From contig CM055066.1 in the NCBI GenBank assembly GCA_029204045.2, forward strand, positions 1,240,001 through 1,304,000: a stretch of 64,000 nt of DNA, read 5' to 3'. Under the pieces are notes generated by a model that was not told the DNA's origin, searched no databases, and worked only from the letters and a program-made list of their open reading frames with translations. Source of the DNA: Tillandsia leiboldiana (lineage: Eukaryota > Streptophyta > Magnoliopsida > Poales > Bromeliaceae). The position numbers and the translations under genes were made by a program. Shown here piece by piece: positions 50,654 to 61,742 of this stretch. Each line of letters begins with the position of its first letter. Positions within the stretch are counted from its first letter, which is position 1.

Positions 50654-51152
50654 AGGGATGTCATTTAGGGATATCAATGAAAACGGATACCCGAAATTCT
50701 ATCCGAATCCGAATATAATGAATTTATCCGATGCTATAAACGGATATGAATTCGGATATGGATATAAAAAATAAAACCCGACGGATTTAAATTTAGATAT
50801 GAATTTTGATTGTATCCGAATTCGAATCCGATCCGAATTCGAATTAATTTTATGTTATACAATATATGTGTATATAAATATTTGATATTATATTTAAATT
50901 TATATTTTAAAAATTTAAATTTAATATAATAAATTTTGAAATATTATAAAAGAAAAAGAAAAATAATTATTTCGGATTTGAATTTTCGGATTCGAATTCG
51001 GATTTTGAATTTTTGATCAGGTTCAGATTTGGATATGAATTTTTAAAATCCGTCGGATTCGGATTAGAATTCGAATTTGATAGTTCGGTTCGGGTTCAGG
51101 TTCGAATTCGAATTTTTAAAAATTCGTCCCGAATCCGATCCGTTGACATCCT
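50654..51152. mobile_element. non-autonomous DNA element (family D, copy 2) with 9-10-bp target duplication
   Basis: Left end AGGGATGTCA and right end TGACATCCT are inverted. ACTTGAATTT occurs directly before (50644-50653) and after (51153-51162), a perfect 10-base duplication; one base may be shared, so 9 or 10. That length fits Mutator-like rather than Tourist or hAT elements. The interior is many copies of a GGATTCGAATTCGGAT-type motif. No transposase. Confidence 0.8.
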
Positions 51153-51162
51153 ACTTGAATTT

Positions 51163-52376
51163 GCCTTAAAAGAATGCATCCCAGCTTAACAACTGCCAAA
51201 AATGTAGATTGCAATCACTTTTTACAGCTTTACCAGGAAGCACTTATTAAGGAGATTTTATTAGTAAAAAAACTGTTAAAATTTCTCAAAACTTGCAACT
51301 TAAGATAACATTTTTGGAAGCAAAACTCCAGCTAAAAAATCTTTCTAATTATGCCCCCAATTTCTCCCTAAACAAGTTTCATTAATCAATTCTAAATACA
51401 TTTTGGCTTCTTTAATTAACTCAATCTAGTAAATAATAAGGTCTTTGCTTATACATAAATATTCCAAATATAAAATAATAGATAGATAGTTATTTATTCC
51501 TAGATAGATGCTACATTTATTAAATTAATTGGTTTGCAATTGCCTGCACCCAGTGTACAAGTATATGAAATATACCAAACATCTAGAAGCTCTACAGTTT
51601 TTTAAATCAAATTTTAATTCTTGTAAAAATTATAATGTTTGATGAATAATTTTTTAAAAAAGAAATGGTGCATGGAGGTAGATATACACTGGGTATTGAA
51701 ATACTAAAAACACTGTTTCTAATAGTTTAAAATTTTGAAGTATAATAGTTGTTTCATATAATTTCACATAATATTAGAACATGAGTTTTTTCTATTTAAT
51801 TCAAGTCTATTTTTTAGGCTTATAAAAAATAACGAGTCTAAACGCAAGGAAGAATATTAAAATATTAAAAATATTATTTTTTAATAATTTAAATTTGTAA
51901 AATAGAACGTTTTATATAATTTTACACACCGGTTGTAAGCAAAAGCTGGTAAAGGGATGGTATGGGCCGCAAAGGCACACAGCATCAAACCGGGTTGACT
52001 CGGAGCGGGCCAAACGATTCCGACCCGTTATTTTACCATTCGTTATGGTATGGCGGTGGAGCGATTCAACTCAGTCTCCCTCTCCTCTCCTCTCCGCCCC
52101 AGTCCTTTGTCCTCTTTACCATAACGAATTCGCCTCACTCCTCGCCCGATCAAATCGAGTGGTGACCGAATTTATATTCCATACAAAAATCCGAACAAAT
52201 ATCTGAGAACCCTAGCCCTACTGCTCATCATCGTCGATCTCGATAGGGTTCAAAATTCGCCCAGAAAAATCGCCGATATTCGCTCGATCGACTTCAAATA
52301 CCGAGCGATCGAGTCGCGATCGGGGTCTCGATTCAGCGTGGCGTCTCCTTCGTCTCCGACGGTGGAGAAGGAGGCC
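51163..52376. other. upstream region of UPL4
   Basis: AT-rich until about 51945; an inverted relative of the 41379 repeat lies near 51720-51925. From 51960 it becomes GC- and CT-rich (CCCTCTCCTCTCCTCTCC near 52078), the probable promoter and 5' leader of UPL4. The frame is open upstream to a GTG at 52338, but the first in-frame ATG is 52377. Confidence 0.55.
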
Positions 52377-55300
52377 ATGGATCGTGGCCGGAAGCGCGCC
52401 GACGCGTCCGGCCAGCTCCCGGCGGATAAGCGCCCCTGCAGCTCGTCGGAGTTCCGGCCCGGGTCGTCGGCGGAGGAGGCGGCGGCGGCCGCGGTGGCGG
52501 AGGTAGTGTTGGCGGCGGCGGCGGCGTCTTCGTCGGAGCCGCCGGAGTGCGAAATGGAGACATCGTCCTCGGGCCGGTCCGATCGCGCCGGGGACTCGTC
52601 GTACGGGTCTTGCGACTCGGAGGACGAGCCCGATCACGGCGACGATCGCCCATGGTTCGGCGGCGGACGCCCCGCGCGGTGCGGCGGCGCGAGCAGGGGG
52701 GGCAGGTTCCAGAGAATTCTCGCGGCTCTAGACGTCCTCTGCCTCGGCGGCGAGGACGCTGCCTCGTCGTTGTCGTCGTCGTCCGGAGCTGTGGCGGCGC
52801 TCACGGAGCTCTGCAAGGAGCTGTCGTTCTGCGTAGAGGACCACGCCTCTTACTTCCCCGCGGACTCCGTTGTTCCAGTGCTGGTGAGGCTGGCCGGCTA
52901 CGAGGCCAGCCCCGAGGTGATGCTGCTCGCCGTGCGGGCAATGACCTACCTCTGCGACGCAATGCCCCGGCTGGCCGATGCCGTCGTCCGGCACGGCGCA
53001 TTGCCTGTCCTCTGCCAGCGTCTGCTCACAATCGAGTACTTGGATGTAGCTGAGCAGGTCCTCTTGCGTCAGATTTTACAAGTCCTGATTATCCCAATCT
53101 TCTTATTCATAATAATGTTTCTTATCTCTCTTTTTGTGTTCTTCCATGCAGTGTTTACAAGCTCTGGAGAAGATCTCCCGGAAGCAACCTTTGCCGTGCT
53201 TGCAGGCGGGCACGATTGCCGCCGTCTTAGCTTACATCGATTTCTTCTCAACAAGCATTCAGGTGAGACATTTGATTGTTGTTGTGGTTTATGTGCAAAT
53301 ACGAGTCGCATTGATCGCGTAGTCATGAGTTTTCTATCTGTAGAGAGTTGCAGTTTCAATAGTCGCAATCGTGTGCAAGAAACTTCCCCTGGATTCTTCC
53401 TCCCTTGTCATGGATAATGTGCCCACTCTGTGCAATCTTCTCCAGTGTGAGGACGTTAAGGTATTTGCTGCTGCGTCTTTTCTAGTTGTTTTGTTTCCTC
53501 TATTGCATTTTTTAGCTCTATGCAAGAAGCAGAAGCCTTCGGCAATCAAATTATCTGGAACTGGTGCTTTTTGGACGTTGCTTGAAGCGCTGATGAGCTT
53601 CTGGCCCCAACAGTGGAAGCTCCAACTGGAAAGCAAGTAGCTTTTCGGAAATTTAGTGAGAAAGTTGTCAGGCCTTCTTAGACATGCACTTTGTAGGAAA
53701 CTCTAGTTGGGCGACACGAGTCCGCTCGCCCTTATTCTTTTCGGCTCTAACTGGTATTTTTGTCGTTTATACTGACAGCTAGTGGAAACTGTTGCTACCT
53801 GCTTGGTGAGAATCGTGGATTCTTTCTGCAGTTCGCCAGATTTATTGGATGAACTTTGCCAACATGGGATAGTTCAAAAATGTGTTCATTTAATCACTGT
53901 TGATGGCCGAACGATTCTAAGCCAAACTACTTGTTCTGTATGTTTTCGCTGAATCCCATCAATTTACTTTGTTACTTTAGCATAACAATGTTGGTCTTTA
54001 TTAACCTTTTAAATTGCAGAGCTTGATCGGTCTTCTCACCAAGCTTGCCAGTAGTTCCCTTGTGGCAGTGAAGGGGCTTTTTGAGCTGAATATAGGTAGC
54101 ATATTAAAGGGTATTCTGATGGCCTCTGACCTTTCTCATGGCGGTCCTTATTCGATTCTTGAAGATGTGCAATTCAACCAGGTTTCTTTGTTTATTAGTT
54201 CATTTTGTAAAGAGCTTTTTTTAGAAATTTAAGATCTGATAATGCTATTCCTGATCTTTTCTGGGCACTATCATGTCATTTGTCATCACAAAATCTAATA
54301 ATCGTCAATCTCATACCTCCGACAAGGAGAGCTCTTGATTGAGGTCGCGGTTCACTTTTGAACATCAATGTGGTCAACATATAGCATACAATCAATACCT
54401 TTCCTTTTGTTTTTCTTTTTTTTTTTCTGCTAAGGTCAGAGATATGTATTGTTTCTCTTAATCAAAATTCGTATTCTTTCTTTTTTGTAGGGCATATTTC
54501 TTTTTTACTATATTATCTTGTAAGCCAAATTCATTTATTTAATTTCCTCTTCACGTGTACTTATAGACTCAAAGGTGTTATATGTTGTTAATGCAGAAAT
54601 GAATGAGTAATAAAGACAAAAAAAAGGATCAAACTAGTCTTAGCAGTATTTATTAACTATGATTAGCAATATGAAAAAGTGTATATATAGATAGAGATCG
54701 GACATCTCAGCCTGTATTAACATATCCTTATCTGAAAAAACTGCTGTGCTTCTGAGATACCCTTGTCAAAAGGTAAGGGCAACTTGCGTTTCCCATTTAT
54801 TTAGGATTGTCGTCACAAATACTTAGCTAAGTTTGTTCTAACAAAATTTTCTGACAACTTGGCGTGAGCAGTACTGTTCTCAGTTCTCCTATGTAGGAGT
54901 AAGATATATGTGAGCACATGTTACACATCTTACGCTACAAATTTGCTTCAAGCTGGGTTTATTCTCTTCCAAACTGTTTTCATGCTTGATTTTCTTTAAG
55001 GTTTAAATGAAGCATTGAAAATCATTTTACATAAATTTCCAATACTACAATAAGTTTACTTTCATGTGTATGCTTCAGGTCCATGAAGTATTGAAGTTAG
55101 CTAACCAGTTAATCCCTCCTGCGGCAAGAGATAGTGAGGGTACTCAAGTAGAAATTGCCAAGGAAAAGATCCTGACAGACCAACCTAATCTTTTGCTTCA
55201 GTTTTCTGTTGACATACTCCCTGCCTCCATCAAGGTTTGTTGATGTGAGCAACTTACTGTGAAGCCTGTGCTTCACCATATAAACTTCCTCTTGATATTG

Positions 55301-58300
55301 TAACAGGTGGTCAACTCTGGTGCAAATGCATATGTCTGCTATGGTTGTGTATCGATCATAAACAATATCTTTTACTTCAACACTCCTGAAATGCTTCAAG
55401 ACTTACTAAAGGATACGAAAATTTCAAGGTGAAAAATTCATGACTTAATAATTGTTTCAGAATATGAAGCTATTTGGTTCCTGAAATATTTCTTATATGT
55501 TTGTTGCAGCTTTTTGGCTGGTTTGTTGGCCCGAAAAGATCATCATGTGCTGTTTTTGACATTGAAGATTGTTGATACTCTCATGCAAAAGGTTCCTGGT
55601 GTTTTCTTGAGTTCTTTTATCAAGGAAGGTGTAATTTATGCAATTGATACACTTTCAATGCAAGAAAACTACCCACAAACAATATCTGAGCAGTACAATG
55701 ACACGCAACAGTCAGAAAGATGCCTGTGCTATGCATTTGGTTTGTGTAAATTTCCATCTTCAGAAATGAGAACATGTAGGGCTAATAAAGAAACCCTTCT
55801 TACTCTAGCCAAGCATTTGAAGACTACATACTTTACCCATGAAAAGGTAAATTCTGAGATGGTGCTGACTGAAGTTTTGCAGAAGCTAAAAACTTTATGT
55901 GCAGTTCTAAATGGTACCGTCGATGATTATTTAAATAATAATGGCTGTTCTCAGAGTGAAGAGTACTTGTCTCATACATTGGATCAACTAATGAGGGAAC
56001 TTTGTGGTGGAGAGACTATGACTACCTTTGAGTTTGTTGAAAGTGGAATTGTTAAATCGTTGGTTAACTATTTGTCCAATGGCAAGTACCTCCAAGGAAA
56101 TCAGTCTGATTGCAATTCTTCAGATCATTTTCTTGCAGTGTTAAAAAGGATTCAGAATTTTGCTCACATTTCTTTGTCAAAAATGGATCAAGGATGGCAG
56201 GATATGGTTTTGACATTATTAGTGCGGAAGTTGCATACCGCATTGTCCTCCTTTGAGAATTTTCCAGTTATTTTGAGCTATGCTTTCAAACCCAGGAACG
56301 CCATAACGGATATTCCGGTTAGACGTTCCACAATGAATCCTTGCATTAGAGTACATTTTGTGAAGGAAGAAAATGAGGCAGGCTTATCTAACTACGATAA
56401 TATTGTGAGTGTTGAAATATCTTCATCATTAAATGCTATAGAAGAGTACCTATGGCCTAGAGTGAGCACAAACATGGACAAAGTTCAGGCAAATTCAGCA
56501 GAAAAGGACATTTTTTCGGGAAGTGAAGAAGAATTGTCTCAGGAATCATCTGTTTCTAGCATTTCAGAGGTGCTGTTCTTTCTACCATGTCTATTGTCTA
56601 AAATTATGATTGTCAGACAGTTGCTACTATGTGTTACAGTCTAGCTGTTTTGTTGTCAACCCATTTGTGATTAGTTGTCTTTATTTGATGATACTTCTGA
56701 AAGTTGACTTGAATCGTGTTTGATCTGTTCCAGAGAAAATAATTAAAATGATTTCCAATAATAAGTATGATTAACGCTTCTAAGATTTCTGAGGCTCTTT
56801 GAAAAGCCAAAAAAGCTCATGTATTTTGAACAAGATTATAGACTCGTTTTTTTCTACTGATCTTCTACTGAATTTCTTGCACATCAGGGCCTCAGAAATC
56901 AGGAACGATGTTCTTCATCAGCAGAATCTACCTTAGGTCAGATGGCCAGTAAGTATTACTTTTTTTTTCCTTATCCTTTTTCCCTCCCATCACAATTTGT
57001 AGATTTTCGAATATCTTAATTTTTTACTAATATTGAGTGCAAATCATCCTTATTGCACAGGCCAAGTGGAACCGAGAACAATTAGTGCCACTCCAAGCAA
57101 TCAAGGTGTGCAACCAAAGTTGGTTTTTGGTTTACAAGGAAAAGAGCTTGATCGCTCAGTCACCCTTTATGAAGCTATCTTAACAAATCAGGTAAATAAA
57201 GAGCCTGATGTAATTCTGGGGCCAAAGTTTTGGGAAGAGGTACACATAGTAACTTACAGAAGTACTAGAGAACCAGAAATAAGTGATCGCAAACCCTCTG
57301 ATGGTGGTTCTTTCTCCTGTCTCAATGGAGATGAACATGGATTCTCATGGGAAAACCTATCATTCTTTTCCAGCTTCTTGCTTGCCGAGCTCCGTTGCAA
57401 ACTAGATAAGTCAGCCCCTTCATACGATATATTGTTTATGTTGAAAGCTTTGGAAGGCTTGAATCGCTACTCGTTTCATCTATTGTGCAATTGTAAAATA
57501 AATGCTTTTGCTGAAGGGAGAATCAAAAGCTTTGATGAGCTGAAGTTGATGATCTCTTCAGTTCCCCAATCCGAGTTTGTTAGCAGTAAATTAACTGATA
57601 AATTGGAGCAGCAAATGCGGGATCCACTCACTTCAAGCTCCGGTAGCATGCCTTCATGGTGTGGCCAACTAATGGCCACATGCTCTTTCTTGTTCTCTTT
57701 TGAAGCAAAGCGGAAGTACTTCCGGCTTAATACATTGGATTCTTTGAGAACAAAGCTTAATCTGAATAGAATTGATACAGATGCAGTGAACGAAAGGTGG
57801 GCAAATCCAGTCTCACATCCGCGTAAGAAATTCAAAGTTAATCGCAGCAATATACTGGAATCTGCAACCAAAATGATGGAATCTCACACTCAAAGTAGGA
57901 CTCGTCTTGATGTGGAGTTTAACGAAGAAGTCGGTACTGGTTTGGGTCCCACTATGGAGTTCTATACATTGATTAGCCATGAGTTTCAAAAGGTTGGTTT
58001 TGGCATGTGGAGAGAGGACCTTAGCCCTACAACTGGAAATGGTGCTGTTGTTGGTTGTGGTTTTGTTGTAGCTCCTTTCGGTCTGTTTCCTCGTCCATGG
58101 TCGGCAGCAATATCTGGTTCAGAGAGCGTGCACTTTTCAGATGTAATTAAAAAGTTTTCCCTTCTTGGCCAGATTGTAGCAAAGGCAATTAAGGATGGAA
58201 GAATTTTAGATATACCATTCTCTAGAGCATTCTATAAAGTAATACTTGAGCAGGTATGAGCAAATCTATTCTGATTCATGACTTTTTCATGTATACCCTT

Positions 58301-60976
58301 CAAAATACATGCGCTAGCTTTTGTATCGTCACTGGTCATGATTTGCATCTACACCCTAAAAAACAACTCATATTTTATGTATATACCTTAAATATTTTGA
58401 TAACCTCCAAATTTTGATTGATTCCTAAACCTTTAGAAATAGCCATAGTTGCTTAAACGCTCCTCCTCTTGAGAGCTTCTCATGCTGGATAGGTTGGTTT
58501 TCACTTGGAAATGAGGCAATATATTTAAATATTCAGGGGTACCATAATTTTGCCCCAAAAGACGGGCAGTTTAAGCACAGAAAGGTCTTAATGTGGGGCA
58601 TACACTTAAATATGGGCTGTTTTTGAGGTGCATCTTTGCAACTTCTGTAGAGTAGCATGCTATACATGTAAATTGAGGCCATGAGGGGTATATGTACAAA
58701 AATCCCTTCTGATTATGATTATTAGTTATGTGTTGAATTGTGGAAGATTTTGTGATTATAAACTCTTTTATTTTTTTAACATTTCTTTAGGAGCTCAGTA
58801 TATATGACATCCAGTCATTCGATCCTGAACTTGGAAGGACTCTCATCGAGTTTCAGGCTCTTATTAGCAGGAGAAGAATTTTGGAGTCTCTTTCTAAAGA
58901 AAGTTATAACGGTCCATCTGATTTATGTTACCGTGATAATACTAGAATTGAGGACCTGTGCATTGATTTCACTCTTCCAGGCTACTCTGATTATGTGCTT
59001 GCCTCTGAAAGTAGCTCAAAAGTGGTACTTCCATCATTGGACTATATGGTGTTTTAATTCGCCTCTTTAATTAACCCTTAAACTTATGTTGATTCTTTTC
59101 TCTCCAAGGTGAATATCACTAACCTGGAAGAGTATGTTGCACTGGCTGTTGATGCAACTATTAGAAGCGGGATTTCTAGGCAGGTGGAAGCTTTCAAATC
59201 TGGATTTAATGAGGTTCGTTATTTTATGATGCAAAGCCTCAGCTGCTTGATATTTAGTTGTGTTTTACATTCTGATCTTTTCATGTTAGAGTAACTTTTT
59301 CATGTTGCCTGTTCCATTCATTTTTGCTCTTGGTTACATTTTATAACTAATTGTAGAACACAGTAGTTCAGCAGTCTCTTGAGACGAGATTTTTATGTCC
59401 CTTTTCTTTTTATTTCTATGTTTGATTTGTCCATTGTCTATTGAATCTGTTGAAGGCGGTAGTAAGTTGATCTGAGAGTTCTTGTACTTTTTGGCTAGTT
59501 CAATCTGAGTTTTCCTCAAACACATATATCTGCAGGTCTTGCCGCTGAAAGCTCTTCAGATTTTTACCGAGGATGAGCTCGACCGTTTAATCTGTGGTGA
59601 ACAACAAGATACCTGGGATGTATGTTGTTGATTGCTTCTGATTTTTTTTTTTTCTTTTAATTTCTTTGCTTACAGATTTTAAGTATCCCCAACAATATAA
59701 TAAATTGTTTCTGTGCAGTTTCCGCATCTTGTGGATCACATGAAATTTGACCACGGCTACACAGCCAGCAGTCCTCATGTCATTTATGTCAGTATCGATT
59801 CCAGAAGCGTCCATTCAGTATTCTCACCATTATTTTTTATATTTTTTAAACTTTTGACTAGTTCCAAATTGTATATAATAATGCAGCTATTGGAAATCAT
59901 GCAAGAATTTAAAAGCGATCAACGTAGAGCCTTCTTGCAATTCGTGACCGGAACTCCTCGGCTCCCCCCTGGTGGTATAGCTGCACTCAACCCTAAGCTG
60001 ACGGTTGTTCGAAAGGTTAGTCGTGGTTCATAACCGGCCGGATGAACCACTACCGATTTTACATTAGACTAAGTGCTTGTTTGGTTTCGCATATGGAATT
60101 CTAGCTTTTACTCCAGAATGCAGAATCTCACAACAATCTTCTGTTTGTTGACAGCTTGGTAGCAATGACACCGATTTGGACTTGCCTAGTGTGATGACTT
60201 GTGCTAATTATCTAAAGCTCCCTCCTTACTCTTCGAAGGTGATTGTTTTGTTCTCTTTATGCCCTGTTTGCATTTTTTCTTCTAGATTCAGTTGAGCTGG
60301 GTGTTCTTCTTTTCTTTCATAGAATGGACCACATAATCACTACTTGTCGGGTTAGTTACACCTCGTCAGCTGAAAAAAATGTTGAAGTATCAATTCCTTA
60401 ATGATACTCGCACTGAACTTCAGTTTGTGGGCGCACTTGGGTTGCTGAACTTTTGATCTTTGTCTAGTTCGACCACTCCAAGCTTTGCATAATTCCAGTA
60501 TTGGAGGATTGATTTGACAGCATATTTTCTTGCCATAGCATCTCTAATCAACCTTCGCAACATGTCTTAGAGATATTCTGTCAATCTAGTCCCCATATCA
60601 TTTCTGAAAAGAAAACAAGGTCCTTGAATCTTTACATTCTTTGCTCTTAAGATGAATGTTGTCGAGTCAGTTTTCGTGTCGTATTTGGGAGAAGAAGACT
60701 CAATCGGAGAAAAATCACTGTTAACCCGATGGAAACTTGGTCATAAATTTTACCGACCAGTGATGCGATCTATCTAAACCCTTCTCCTGTAAATGTACTA
60801 AATGTCTATGTATTCATTCATTCATTTATGATTCATTTTGGATGTTCTAATATCACCCGATCGATCATCTAATATACTCTTATTCATTAAAATTTCAATA
60901 TTGGCTGCAGGAGAGAATGAGGCAGAGGCTGCTATACGCGATAACCGAAGGGCAAGGTTCGTTCTTCCTCTCTTGA
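52377..60976 (+). CDS. UPL4: E3 ubiquitin-protein ligase UPL4 (HECT), 17 exons, about 1530 aa
   Basis: HECT-class ubiquitin ligase. Exons: 52377-53057, 53152-53262, 53344-53460, 53779-53937, 54020-54181, 55079-55234, 55307-55428, 55510-56569, 56888-56948, 57061-58253, 58791-59024, 59109-59213, 59536-59619, 59719-59787, 59887-60015, 60155-60238, 60911-60976; frame holds throughout. The N-terminus (RKRADASGQLPADKRPCSS) resembles UPL4 rather than UPL3. Armadillo-type repeats span about 105-450 (starting GRFQRILAALDVLCLGGED), then a less conserved middle, and the HECT domain from about 1140. The catalytic cysteine is about Cys1497 in VMTCANYLKLP, 33 residues from the end, and the C-terminus is AITEGQGSFFLS. 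DHGYTASSP and RAFLQFVTGTPRLPPGG are also typical. Length is close to the Arabidopsis protein (about 1500). Exon 1 is much more GC-rich than the rest. All active-site features are intact. Confidence 0.94.
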
Positions 60977-61742
60977 GCTAACATATGCTGCTTGTTGGAT
61001 CTGTGAATTTGTAAGTACGAGAAGGGGTGGTGTAGATAAGGCTTGGCGACTATAATAGTGGTAGCTGGTGGAGCTGATTGTGGTAGAAACAAAAGGAAGC
61101 CCATCTTAACCAGTGCGTATCTATATATATATATTTTCTTTTGATGGTAGTAATTTTATCAATGTGTAGGACGCAGATGTTTAAATTGTAAATATCATCA
61201 CGTTTTGTGGTAAAACTTTTTTTACCCCATCTAGTTTGTGCCTCTTTTTTATTCTCTTCTGTTTTTGCTCCTGGTATTTGAGACCCAGATTCGTCATCTT
61301 TAGTTGGTTCGCTACCTCTCTCTTTCTCTCTCTCACTTATTTCTCTGAAGTGAATTAACAAAAAAAAAAAAAAAAAAAAAAAATGAAATCAAAACGAGTA
61401 AAAGTTAACCAGATGAAAATACCAGCGTGCCGCACCTACGCCATGAACTGCAATTATTTTGCTGAGGGAATGACGAGTACAAATGAAATTCCAAGAGGCA
61501 GAGACTTTCTTATTCTTCGAGCGTTTCCGATTCGCAGCCTAACATTGGGGCTGCAGCAAACATAATCAGCCAAACAAAAATGTCGAGGTCTAATGTGTTA
61601 ATAACAGGTCGTGCCGTGTTAGTAGACGTGTTAGGAATCTGGAGTAACAAAACAAGAAAAGAAGAGCATATAACACGTTTAGATTCTGAATTCAGATCCC
61701 AACGAAAGATTCCATTCCAGAGCAGGTATGATTTTTTGATTG
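60977..61742. other. 3' flanks of convergent genes
   Basis: UPL4 3'UTR running into the 3'UTR of the minus-strand gene. It holds a short (TA)n near 61123 and a run of 24 A at 61360-61383. Small open frames here (61383, 61580) are not supported by any family resemblance. Confidence 0.6.

Noticed and set aside
52218..53053. Arg-rich and Pro-rich open frames on both strands over UPL4 exon 1
   Set aside because: Low-complexity shadows of a GC-rich exon; the UPL4 frame is continuous with sixteen downstream exons.
53461..53640. Continuation of the UPL4 frame through 53640 as coding sequence
   Set aside because: The frame after 53460 ends in a stop and lacks armadillo similarity, whereas a GTATTT donor at 53461 joins in phase to the exon at 53779.
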